This document shows, piece after piece, positions 25,876 through 37,770 of a stretch of DNA of 64,000 bases. The notes beneath the pieces are model-generated. The model saw only the letters and a program-made list of their open reading frames with translations. It had not been told where the DNA came from and ran no database searches. Each line of letters opens with the position of its first letter. The first letter of the stretch is position 1. The DNA comes from Istiophorus platypterus (lineage: Eukaryota; Chordata; Actinopteri; Istiophoriformes; Istiophoridae). The stretch covers positions 25,103,980-25,167,979 of the forward strand of contig CM029124.1 in assembly GCA_016859345.1 (NCBI GenBank), in the 5' to 3' direction. The translations under genes were made by a program, and so were the position numbers.

Positions 25876-26367
25876 TGGGCGCTGGGGGTGTTACAGGGTG
25901 GGAGAAACCTGAAGGACGGGAATGTATGTGTGTGCGTGTGTGTGAGAGAGAGAGAGATAGCCACCAATACTTGAAGTAATATTTTGTACACTTTCTTGTT
26001 ATTGAAGTCGCCTACTGTGAATTGAACTGAAAATATCTGAATTAAGAGGGAAGTCCAGCTGCTGTTGCTGTGCAGGAATGACACTGCCGATCGAGAGAAG
26101 GAAATGCTCATGTGTCCATAAAATGACATTTTTTTAAATGATATTTTATTTTGATCCCTAGTTAAAATCAGTTCTAAATCAAAAAAAGTTAGATCAGTTA
26201 AACTTTTTTTAAAAGAATGAAGTTATGTTCTAAGTGATATGAGACTCTTGGGGAAAAAAATAAATTGCTACTATGACTAGAAAAGTCTTCATTAAAAATT
26301 TAATTAAAAACAAAGAGATTGATCTTTCACCCCTCAAACATGCACAGACACCCACAAGGTACTGATT

Positions 26368-26393
26368 GGGTCAAAGGTCACAGCCTTTGACCT
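26368..26393 (+). promoter_or_regulatory. DR1 nuclear-receptor-like site with nearby inverted half site
   Basis: GGGTCAAAGGTCA at 26368-26380 is a textbook direct repeat of two half sites spaced by one base, the type bound by HNF4, RXR or PPAR dimers. An inverted half site TGACCT follows at 26388-26393. It lies about 1.35 kb upstream of the first exon at 25027. Function is inferred from motif only. Confidence 0.35.
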
Positions 26394-26756
26394 CTCTATG
26401 GTGAAACATCACATGGATGAACAGACAAAGTAAAGAGAGGGGAAAGATAAAAGAGAAAGACAATAGTTATGCAGCCTAGTTTGTCACTTGAAATTGAGCT
26501 GTCACAGAACTGTGGAGACCATCATGTAAATACACTGAACCTTAAGGTCTCTACATTCAAAGTGTTGCAAAAATATTATTCTTAGTTATATTATTCTTAG
26601 TTATTTTCTCTTTCTTCCACTGTAGTCTGTAATGATGTCATCACAGGAAGGACTGAGACCAGAGAGACCGATAATGCCATGTGTGACATAGAAAGCAGTA
26701 TGGCATTAGTGAATGAGCTCCCAGATTACACCTACAGCCTCTTGGCCCATGCTTAT

Positions 26757-26758
<2 letters not shown>

Positions 26759-26799
<41 letters not shown>
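26759..26799. repeat. (AC)n microsatellite
   Basis: About 20 pure AC units. Confidence 0.95.
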
Positions 26800-26800
<1 letters not shown>

Positions 26801-29800
26801 GAACACACTAACAAACAGATTACGGACTGAATATAATCCTGATCCTGAGCAATAGCGTCTGACAGCCATGATTAGAGACAATGACAATGACATATCGAGT
26901 GTGCTGGATTAGGAGACAGCAAGGGATTTTTACTCTCCATCCTATGGGTAAAATCTCCAAAGAGAGTTACTTGTTGTTTTTTTACATATGCTCTTTACAA
27001 GCACCAAGTTGTATTCTTTTGCCACAGGGAATCAATACAGTATACTGTATGTTGTATTGAAAAGAAGCTCATCTACATTATTGCTACAGTTTGACATGAC
27101 ATAAAACTTAAAGGATCAGATCAGGGGTTTTGCATGTTTCAGCTCATTTACAACGAATTGTTAGCCTGGCTCCAGGCCATTGAATCATAGTCCACATTTC
27201 AAATAGATCTATGGTTTAATGGCATTTCCCCCAGTTAGAGAGACAGTCACCCAATCAGAGCTTTGTCATCAGGATTAAGAATGGGGGGGCTAGCTACCTA
27301 TCCACATACATAAAAAATTAGACAGAAAAATGGAGGAAGAAATGGGATTGAAGAGCATGAGATTGACACAGCCATCTGAGTTTTTTAAGTCAACCTAAAT
27401 AAATAATAACTCTTAAATCTGCATATTTATAGTTGACTGCTATGAAGATGTTTGTGATTTGACTGAAAATTACATCAGTGGGACAAATATGACACTTTTG
27501 GCAACTTTAGGGCCACTTTGCAGATTTTCAACTTGATTCCTACAGTTGTAGTTTGGTTAGCCCATGTGCTGTATATGAACTACATGAAACTTCCTGCTGT
27601 CTATATTAAAACATTCCACTGCTTCCAGCTGCAAAATTCCACAGAGTGCATAAACCTGCTTTGAACCTGCTGCTCTGCCTCATTCTTTGTAGGCCTACCT
27701 CCAAGGTCAGTTAAAGAGGAGTCTCCAAACTCAGGGCCCAGAACAATCCAAAAATCATATTTTCTTGCTAGTGAGAGAGAGAAGCTGACAGCAAAATACA
27801 AGTGTATTTGGAAGAAGACTGAGTTCCCCTTCATGTTGTAATCGGTTATTTGGTGCTACACTAACAAGGCTTAATATAGAGCTGTGGGTGGAGGAGGAGA
27901 AGGGGCTTCAAAACAACCACAGTTTAAAGAGAAGCCATGTGGCTGAACTAGCTCACTCCCTGAGGTGATTGGTATGACAATTTTGCTGCAGATGCACACC
28001 CATGTAAACAGAATTGAAATCGCTGCACTGTAATGAACTTCATTGTGGTCACTTTCTTTCTTACATATTTTTGGAGATTCCACTGAGGATGAAGGAGTGA
28101 AAACACAGTTTTGCCTCATATGGGGAGAAGAGCTGATACTAATATTAAATATTGGTGTATCTGGAAGAAAACTAGCATCATGATATGTTGCAATCAGATA
28201 TTCTGTTTCATGGTGGAACACAGAGTTATGGAATTAGACCCAGCTGTATATGCAGGCCACCAGGGTGGCTCACTCCATAGCCCCTGATGATAACCTTTTG
28301 TATGTCTTTATGTCACTCAAAGGTGCTATCTGTACTAGGGTGCAGCTCAAGGGATTAAGATGCTGGCTGATTCTGTTTTAGGTTTAAGACTTGGCTATGG
28401 CCCATAAGATTTAAGTTTACAATTGAACTTTAATCTTGTTTTTGTTGCAAAATATATGGTGACATTAGACCTGAGAGGTCTAAGTGCTGCAGCAAGAGAA
28501 CCATTTCAAGTGTAAAACTTTGTTATTGAATGAACATGTACACATCAACAAAGTCATTGGTTAAAAGGTTTCTTGAGGGGGAATCAACTGTGTGCTGGTT
28601 AACTGTACCATAGCCTTGCATGCATTAAAATTTTATATGTTTTTAAAAGGCTTTGATGAGTATCATATTGTATGTTCTGCATGTACACTACATGAATTAC
28701 ATTTTTTCCTGTTAAAAAATGTTTCTTATCAGTTCTCATCAGCAATTCCAATTTCAATTCCTTAGTGAAAAAACCTGTGATGTAAAATGTGGAATGGAGG
28801 TGTAGTCGGTCCATGCATGAAGCATAATTAATCTGCAGTTGTTCATGCTCTATCATAAAATATACTAGTACCAATACAACTAAATTTAGTTTACCTAATT
28901 AGGTAATAACCCATATAGCCTAATTTCACTGTCCTACTTGTGCTAATGCAAATATACTTTGACACATAAGAGCTCATTCTTCAATAGTCAATTATACCTA
29001 AACACTGTTAATCCTTTGCCCAAGTTATTTTCGCATTGAATGAGGAAACGCAAACAATTCATTATCACCTTGTTAAATTATCCAACTTGTACAAGAAAAT
29101 TAAACTAAGAAGTTGCGAACAAGATACAAGAGACATCTCCGCTTCAAAGCAAAATTGTGCATTTTGAAGTTTGTTGGCTGCAACAGTCAATTTAAGGGGA
29201 GCTAAACTAAATAAATAAATAAGCAAGTAGTCTACATAATGAAATAAATCATAACGATTATATTTCTGCCACTCTCCCACAACTAATTGTGAAGAAATTT
29301 CCGCTGAGTGCAAACACTGGAGTTATTAAAGAATACTGTGATTCATGTATGTATGTAATGATTCATTTATATATTCATCACTTATTTATTTGATAAAGGC
29401 TAATTAATCTGTTACTTTGGGTGAATGTTATAAGCTATATATAATGTTGCGACACGTGATGCACCTGACTATAGAAAGAGCTGATTTACCTTGTGCTTTG
29501 ACTTTATTGCTGGCTCTGTTGTCATGACAAAAAGCCACTAAGCTATGCAATGAAAATAATGTAAATGTGAATAAATAAAATCTTTTTGGTGGACTAGCTT
29601 TTCTTTAAAACAGGTTCTCAATACAACAGTCCCTCACACGGTGCTAAGTGTGTAATCTGCTCACATCACAGGTCTGTACAATGGTTATTAAGAATGATAA
29701 TTTCATATATGAAAAACTTTTCAAATTGCTTTACTTTTTAAGAAGTTACACACTTTTTAAACATATGCCTAATGCCTTTGGCATTATGGGTAACACTAAT

Positions 29801-29971
29801 TACAGGCCAGCCAATTGGCTCTTTCACAGTCCAATAAAAAATAAATTCTTTCAGTGATTCATGTGACTTAATGTCATAGCACAAGGGATTTAAATAGTTT
29901 GTACATACTGTAACTTATCAAGGTATTCAAATGGACATTACTTGCATTTCTTTCATCCACCACTTCATAGA

Positions 29972-31107
29972 GAAGGACAGAATTTAAAATCATCCTTCTA
30001 ATCTACAAATCCTTCAATGGTCAGGCACCATCTTTTCCCAAAAAGCTCAGAGTACCATATTAAACAGGTAGAACACCGTTCTTCAAGAATCCAGGCCTAT
30101 TTGTGGTTCCCAGAATCTCAAGAAATAGAATGGGAGGCACAGCCTTCAGTTATCAGGATCCTCTACTGTGGAACCATCTTCCAGTTTGGGTCTAGGAGAC
30201 TGACACCCTCTCGATGTTTAAGAATAGGCTTCAAACCTTCCTTTTCAATATAGCTTATGGTTTGAACTGGCTGAGGCTTGTCTTGATCCACCCCCTAGAT
30301 ATTCTGCTACAGGCCTGGACTAGACTGTGGGATTTCCCATGCTGCACCGAGCTCCTTTCACTTCCTCTCCATCTGTACATATCCATATCCTATCAGTGCT
30401 TATTTCTAACTTGGCTTCTTCTCTGTCCCGTATTCTTGTGCTTTCTCAACTCTCTCCAAACCACCCAATGTCCCTATGATCCTACTCAGCACCTATTAAG
30501 ACCCACTACTGTTGAGTAGGATCATGTACTAATAAGGTACTAGTACTAGCGGGTGGTCTGCAGCCATGAATCCAGACTCTGCAGCATTAGAAGCAGAACA
30601 ACATGCAGAAAGCAATAGGAGGAGAGAGGAGAAAGACGAAAAAGCAAAAAAATACAGGAGAGAGAAGAAGCCAAGTTAGAAATAACCACTGATGGAATAT
30701 GAATGTGTATGGATGTGGAGGGAGAGAGGAGCTTGGTGCATCATGGGAATTGCCCTTGTCTAGTCCAGGCCTAGCAGTCTGGGCCTATAGCAGCATATCT
30801 AGGGGATGGATCAAGACAAGCCTCAGCCAGCCCTAACTATAAGGTTTTAAACCTACTCTAAAACATCAAGAGGGTGTCTGCCTCCCAGACCAAAGGTGGA
30901 AGAAGTTTCCACAGTAGAGGAGCCTGTTAACTGAAGGCTGTACCTCCCATTCTATTTCTTGAGATTCTGGGAACCACAAATAGGCCTGGATTCTTGGAGC
31001 ACAATGTTCTCCTAGGGTATTGGGTACTATGAGCTTTTTAAGATAAGATGGTGCCTGACCATTAAGGGTTTGTAGGTGAGGAGGGGGACTTTAAATTCTA
31101 TTCTGGG
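29972..31107. mobile_element. large foldback of L2-family 3'-end sequence
   Basis: Two imperfect arms of about 550 bp face each other. On the left TGGTCAGGCACCATC, CAGGCCTATTTGTGGTTCCC and CAGTTATCAGGATCCTC; on the right, in reverse complement and reverse order, GAGGAGCCTGTTAACTG, GGGAACCACAAATAGGCCTG and GATGGTGCCTGACCA. The centre (about 30478-30523) has GATCCTACTCA and TGAGTAGGATC. The sequence matches the 3' part and UTR of the L2-type LINEs at 32.7 and 50.5 kb. Confidence 0.8.
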
Positions 31108-32720
31108 TTTTACAGGGGGCCAATGCAGCGACGCAGGAGAAATATGATCTCAATGCAACAGCCCTTTTCTTAGTTTCGTTTGGTAATAAGGCACCAATTT
31201 TGAAAATGATTGCACATTTTTTCTACATAGGGGGCCTGGCTTAAGGAAATGGCTGTGACTGGTGGTGAAATTCCCCTATAAGAAAAATGGCAAAAATGGC
31301 AATTCAATCTGATTATCATTCTCAACAACCAATAGTATATTTTGTCTTATTGCTGACTGTTTTCTTAAATGCTATCTTCACCAGACAACACATCAGAATT
31401 GGCCGTCTATTCAAACTCTCTAAATGGCCCTTTCATTTTCTAGGAAGCACCTATTGCAAAAACCTCTTTGGGAGAGTATGTGACCTTAACCACAATCTTT
31501 CCCTAAGCCTAATGAATTTGTTTTACATATTCAATAACAACCAAATCATAACAATGGAGTTGGCAGAACAAAAGAAAGTAATATGAAGCCATTTTTTTAA
31601 TGTTCATATTGATAATTTTCAAAAAAACAACAAATATCAGGTCTTGTTGATTTCCTAAACATACCAAAATTCTGGTCCATCTGATTTTTTCTTCACAGAG
31701 GACCTGTTCCTAAGAAAAGCACAGGTGTGAACAATAAAATTAATGATGTTTGAATTACATTTTGCGGCTTCAGTTTCAGGACCTGGTATCATTCATGTTC
31801 ATCCCTATCACTTTACTGGGACATGTGAATACGATAGAGACATCATAAATGTTAGTAGTAACACCTGTACTTTCCCTGCTATGACAAGTCAAAATGTAAA
31901 AAGAAAAGAAAAAGAAAGCAACTTTGGAAGGAAAGAAGGTTGATTTTTCTAATTCAGACTTATGAGGCCTCATATTAGCTTCAGATACTCCCTTGTCACC
32001 CTTGTCACTTACTGTACACTGAAAGCTCTTTGGGAAGGGTATTTTTATTTGACAGAACAGGAGGAATGATTACAAATACCAAAAATTGTTTCAGTGTTCA
32101 TGTGGGCGCCATTTGTTTTAAGACCAACTGAGCCATATATCGACCTCAATTTTAGCTTGATTTTGTACTGTTTTTGTACTGATGTTTGTACTGAGCATGG
32201 AAGTTGAACCTTAACCTTAGAAAAAGTATTTGTTTCAAAATAATCTAAACTCAAAGGTCTGTATATTAGATTTTTTTAGGACTATCGACTACATCTGCAT
32301 TAACACAAGAAAAGACCGAATTCACAATATTCTTTTTACAGTTTCTATGTTTGCCTATTTTTCTCCATTGGATCTGAGTTTTCAACGTCATATGCTTTAA
32401 ATGCAGAGTTGATTCAAAATAGGCTGTTAAATTTGTTATTAAAGGCTATTCTTGAATACACCTGAAAGGAGAGTTCTAAGAAGTATCTGCTCACACCTGT
32501 AATAGTTTAACTTCTTCATGTGACATGACTACTGACATATCAAGAATTCAAAGTTATCTGACACTGACAATGGGAAAAGACACCTACTTAAGCTTTTAAC
32601 ATTCTTTTTAAATAATCTAATGTTGTTTCAAAAGACTGCTTTAATAGGGTTAGGGTGTGGATAGAAGCTCAAGTTGTCTGAATGCTAGATTTTGTAAATG
32701 CAATATCTTGGCCTTGCATA
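31108..32720. other. non-coding sequence
   Basis: No recognised element. The 99-codon plus-strand frame at 31287-31586 and the others here have no identifiable domain. Confidence 0.4.
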
Positions 32721-32724
32721 TTCA

Positions 32725-34100
32725 GTTCAATTAAATTTTATTTATGTAGCGCCATATCATAACAGACGTTATCTCAGGGTACTTTTCAGATAGAGCAGGT
32801 CTAGACTACACTTTTTATAGTTATAATTTACAGAGACCCAGCATTTCCCCCATGAGCAAGTACTTGGTGACAGCCATCAGAGGCACAAAAAAACCCTGCA
32901 GTAGGCGAGGGGAAGGAGACTCTAGGAACCACTAGTAGTCCTGCATTCTGGGAGCAGTGTTCTACTGGGATAATAAGGTTACTATGAGCACTTTTAGATA
33001 GGATGGTGCCTGTCCATTAATAAGGGCTTTGTAGATGAGGAGGACGATTTTAAAATCTATTCTGGATTTCACAGGGAGCTGATGCAGAGAAGCTAAGACA
33101 GGAGATATATGATCTTTTTTCTGGTTCTTGTCAATACTCTTGCAGCAGCATTCTGAATCAGCTGGAGACTATTTTTTAATGTTTTATTGGAACAGCCTGA
33201 TAATAGGAGTTGCAATAGTCAAGCCTATAAGTAACAAAAGCATGTACTAGTTTTTCTGCATCGCTTCCAGATAGGATGTGCCTGATATCTGTGATATTAT
33301 GTCGGTGAAAAAAAGCAGTCCTTGAGGTTTGCTTTATGTGGGAGTTAACGCATGTCCTGATCGAAGACAACTCCAAGATTCCTAACGACGGTGCTAGAGG
33401 CCAGAGCAATGTCATCTAGAGTAAGTATATCATTAGATAATGTGTTTCTGAGGTATTGCGGGCCAAACCAAATAACATTAGTTTTTTATCTGAGTTCAAT
33501 AGTAGGAAGTTCCTGTTCATCTAGATATTTATATCCTTAAGACATGTTTGAAGTTTAGCTAACTGATTGGTTTCATCAGGCTTCAATGACAGGTTCAACT
33601 GGGTGTCATCTGCATAAAAATGGAAGTTTATGGGAGTGTTTCCTGATAATATTGCCTAAGGGAAGCATACATATGGTGAATAGAACTGGTCCAAGCACTG
33701 AACCTTGTGGAACTCCATGACTAACTTTTGAGTAGATGGAGGATTCATCATTAATGTGCACAAATTGAAATCGATCTGATAAGTAGGACCTAAAACAGCT
33801 GAGAGCAAGTCTGTTGATGGTAATAAAATGCTCCAGTCTCTGTAATAGGATTTGATAGTCAATAGTGTCAAATGCAGCACTAAGAACTAACAGAACAAGT
33901 ACAGAGACAAGTCCTTTGTCTGATGCGGTTAGTAGATCATTTGTAACCTTCACCAGTGCCGTCTCCGTGCTATGATGCCTCTAAATCCTGATTGAAAATC
34001 TTCAAATAAACTATTATTATGTAAAAAGTCGCACAACTGGTTTGTGACAGCTTTGTCAAGGATCTTAGAGAGAAAGGGAAGGTTAGATAGTAAATTCATT
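32725..34100 (-). mobile_element. L2-type LINE, reverse transcriptase to 3' end
   Basis: The best LINE copy in the window. From high to low coordinate: VLLVLSAAFDTIDYQILLQR, FRSYLSDRFQFV, SHGVPQGSVLGPVLF and MLPLGNIIRKHSH (reverse transcriptase fingers and palm), then SHIKQTSRTAFFHRHNI, AEKLVHAFVTYRLDYCNS, and a 3' UTR ending at the reversed TTCAATTAAATTTTATTTAT tail at about 32725. Stops and frameshifts throughout, and the 5' end is missing. Inactive. Confidence 0.85.
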
Positions 34101-35620
34101 AAAGTGACGAAAAGATTTTCCAGCTAAATTGTATGCTTTAAACTTGAAAATCCTGTCAAAAACTGATTTTTTTATTTCATTTGATAATAAAAACATGTCA
34201 GTTTACCTTTAGGTTTCACAGGAGACAACATAAGGAGAATGAAAAGTCTTGATTTAACAGTCACCCTCATTGCCTCTCTCACAAACACACACATTATAAA
34301 CACCTCACACACTGCATATGGACACACACTGCATGTGTAGTGTGATGTTACACTTGCCTTTGATGTGTTGTTAGTCTGGGCATTGTCCTGTAAATCATTC
34401 CAGGATTCCATGTTTATTCCTTTCTTCGTGGACCATTGAAGCTGTTTCTTGCCTCTTTTGATCATCACGGATTTGGTTGAACCAGTAAAAAGGAATTTTT
34501 TTTTTTTTATAGAAGATTGATTAAGTGTATTTGAAATTCATTACATGAGACATAGAAGACTCTCCCAGCCTCAATGATTGAGGTTAGTTTGGTCTGTTAA
34601 CAGTAGTCCATACATGTCCAGATGTCATGATAAATTAAATTTTAAAGCAAAATATAAAACATAGTATACTCCTCAACTCCAAAAACCATGTGCTTCATCA
34701 TCAGAATCCTGGGCTAAGGAACAACTGCTAAATGTCTTTGACTTAATGTCTGACCGTAATTTATATAAAATAATATGTCTAGTCTTTTCAGAGAAGAAAT
34801 TACAATGCTCATTTCAAGAGGATTAATTAAAACATTATAAATCAAAATGGCTCATTTCTGTGGTTCCAAAAGAGGGCTATTGGAGCATGTGAGGTTCTTT
34901 AAAGGATTTAAATAATATTTAGACTGAGCTTACAGGATACACACCATAAAGAGAACTCCATTATAATGCATATGGGATACTGTATACATTGATGGCAATA
35001 TTTAATGGCCTGATGTGACAAATACTTTTTATAGCCTATAAACCTTTCTACCTGGGCATCAGGCGCTATGTTTGAGTTTTGTTTTGCATTCATGTGCAGT
35101 TCACCTCAGATGCACTTTATATAAGGAAGTAGAGATTAATTTAAACATGTGTAAGTATGTGAGTGTGAAGCAATGTATATAGTATTTGCAGCCTGCCAGA
35201 CAGGAAAGGTGGCATTAAATAAATCCCTGCTGCCCTCACCATGAATATTACTCTCCTCACTAAACAGATTATGAAATGTTTTTTTCAGGTTTCTTGTTTA
35301 TATTCACACAGATGTGAGCACACATGTGATACACACACTCACATGTACACAGTGTGAATGTGCTCTTCAGAGTGTTGAAAATAGAAAATATAGACAAAGA
35401 TACACGTGAATGCATTGAATAATCTGCTTGGGAGATTTTAAGTTCAGATGCTAACACACTCTACACAAACAGTATGCATAGATACACACATGAACAAAGA
35501 CCCACAGAGATATACATGCACCTGTTTGTGCCCTAAAGCTTTACCTACTCCACTTTAGCACTGATTGTCTCTGTATGAGGGAACATCTACTTTATGCAGA
35601 GGCAGAGAACAAGTGCACTT

Positions 35621-35671
<51 letters not shown>

Positions 35672-36125
35672 AACACACACACACACAAACACCAAAGAAT
35701 CAGTATACTCACTCTAGTACCCCTAAATGCTATAAAAACTGCCCTTAGAGTTATAGGAGTTAAGTGTGTTTTTGCACTTTAAAACAGCGTAAATGCCGAT
35801 AACAGGAGTGAAACAGGTGTTACAGGAAAAGGTAAAGAAGGTGTAGACGTACATGGTGGACAGTTTTTATTGATCAGGCACGGGATTACAGTTAAGCTGT
35901 CCGGTGATGTCTGCCACTAAAATCAAACATTTTAATTCTTGGATGGGAGCCCATGTTTTATGTCATATCTTTGGTTTACTCTATCCTTTTTTTCAGTCTC
36001 TTTTCTAGACTTTCTATTGATCATAAAGGCAAAATGGTATAATATAGTATGTGAAGTATTACAGTTAATCTCCTGTCACACCTGTTCCACTCCTCCTTGC
36101 TTCACTCTAGAGAGCAAGATTTTCT
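34100..36125. other. non-coding sequence with microsatellites
   Basis: No gene seen. The minus-strand frame at 34172-34468 has no recognisable domain. Contains the CT/CA repeat at 35.6 kb. Confidence 0.4.
35623..35692. repeat. (CT)n(AC)n compound microsatellite
   Basis: About 18 CT units followed directly by AC units with A interruptions. Confidence 0.95.
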
Positions 36126-36345
36126 TAAGCATTATTGCTGAAAGACTCTCCATAACCTGATGAGCAACAACAACATTGACATGGCAGTACAGAAGGGAGG
36201 CATACACCTGTTTTCACGGTCCCTGCTTACCTTGAACACAGGCGTGGTGACCATTCTCATCAGTGAGGCAGAAGAGGGAAGAAGGAACCTGGCTTTAATG
36301 TGGTTTGATCTCCCCAATGCCAATGATGTTCATAAGGAGTGTAAT
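36125..36345 (+). mobile_element. LINE reverse transcriptase fragment, different clade from L2
   Basis: The frame MSNNNIDMAVQKGGIHLFSR continues to TGVVTILISEAEEGRRNLAL and MWFDLPNAND, matching a fish LINE reverse transcriptase (pattern: NYIDTSVQKGG, TGVVTQLI, LWLDLANAYGS). IIAERLS just upstream sits in another frame, so at least one frameshift is present. Dead fragment; clade not assigned. Confidence 0.6.
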
Positions 36346-37029
36346 CCACCTCCACCTTGAATCCAAGAAAAGGCAAGAAAGTCTAATCACTACCAAAGAG
36401 GTCCTCCACTGCACAACAGAGGTCCCTTTAGAAACCAAGAACATGGCTGCTCCAGAGGGAGACCCACAACCACCCAAAAGTTACAATGAGAATGAGTTGG
36501 GAGCTTTCAAATCAGAACAAAAAGAGGCAGTATGACATGCCTGAGAGGGTTTTTAGACCAAGTCGGGAATAGAGCCAAAGCCAGCCACCAAAATGCCAGA
36601 CACTGAGCACCTCTAAAGCTGAAAGGCCTCTCCTGTACAATATTGTCAAAAATATCTTTGTGGACAAAAGGGAACTGAAAACAAAAATTGATCAACAATA
36701 CAGGAGAAGAGACTAAAAGAAGGACAGCCAACTGAATAAACACAGTGAAAAGATAAGTGTATCCAAGTTACACTCAAGAATCTGCACTGAATGATAAACC
36801 ATCCTGACCAAATTAGACACCAAATACAAAGCTAATCAATCAGTAATCAATAATCAATCAAACTAACTGTGTCATGTTTAAAAACTACTGGGGCCTGTTG
36901 GACCAATAATACATATGCACCATTAGAGGCTCACTGTCCTCAAGTACAACCGAACGTCACATTAACCTGGGATGTTTGGAAGAGCTGGGAATGATAGCCT
37001 ATAAACTTGAATAATTAGGCAAAGGAGAT

Positions 37030-37560
37030 ATTGGAAAACACTATTAACAAATACCCATATCATGGTTGTGTTAAAACCAGACAAAACATGGAGGATAGTC
37101 CATAAGTTAATAGCCCTCAATCTAAGGTCAGCTTCAGTTTCAAGGTCACTGATAAATGCCTCAAGAAGAGTAAGCAATCCAGAAACAAGAAATGAAAAAA
37201 TAGCCAATAGATTCTGGTCTGCAACAATTTTCCCCCTCTCCACCCAAGAAACAATCCTCACCTGGGATGGTCAATCATTATGATAGTGGTGCCTCCCCAT
37301 GGGATATTATAAATTCCCCAAATATATTCCAGTCCCCAGTGGAAGAGATCCAAAATGACCTCTCTGTGAATTTATATTGATGTTATCTATTTAATCATTA
37401 ATAACGCGGAAAAACAGCTCATCTTCTTTTAGGAAATCATGATAGGACTCACACGAGCAGGACTCAAAGTAGGCCTTTAAAAAAATGAAGAAATTAAGAA
37501 GATAGATCCCCCCCAAGCACAGGGAATCCATCAAAGCAGCACACTACCCAGAGTCCTTTA
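37030..37560 (+). mobile_element. degenerate endogenous-retrovirus-like pol (reverse transcriptase) fragment
   Basis: Plus-strand frames show VLKPDKTWRIVH followed by ALN, then FWSATIFPLS and TWDGQ; after frameshifts come a PHG turn and YIDVIYLI at the position of the Y-x-D-D catalytic box, here lacking the second Asp. The order and wording fit the reverse transcriptase of class I (gamma/epsilon-like) retroviral elements. Several stops and frame changes make it inactive. No LTR, gag or env was recognised. Confidence 0.5.
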
Positions 37561-37770
37561 AGAGATCTGGTAAAGTTCCCATAAAAAGGATAGTACTTTT
37601 CCAATTGTGTTAGAGGGTACTAACAGATGGCAGGTCCATGCATAAAATAAAAGAAAAGCTTTCAACAGTAAAAGGGATGTCAACTGCAAAACACAACGCT
37701 CAGTGGAGGAAACTTAGAGAAGCTCTGTTTCATGCTGTAGACCCAGAAAAAAGAGGCAAAGATAAGTCAC

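Larger units (their letters stand above)
25150..29970. other. intergenic sequence upstream of the CpG-island exon
   Basis: No gene supported. Contains the small CpG block, the DR1-like site, an AC microsatellite and, at about 27600-28260, an unrecognised medium-GC stretch with an internal decayed direct repeat (see findings). Confidence 0.4.

Noticed and set aside
33606..33953. 115-codon minus-strand frame as a cellular gene
   Set aside because: It is L2 reverse transcriptase (GVPQGSVLGPVLF) with flanking LINE sequence and disabling changes.
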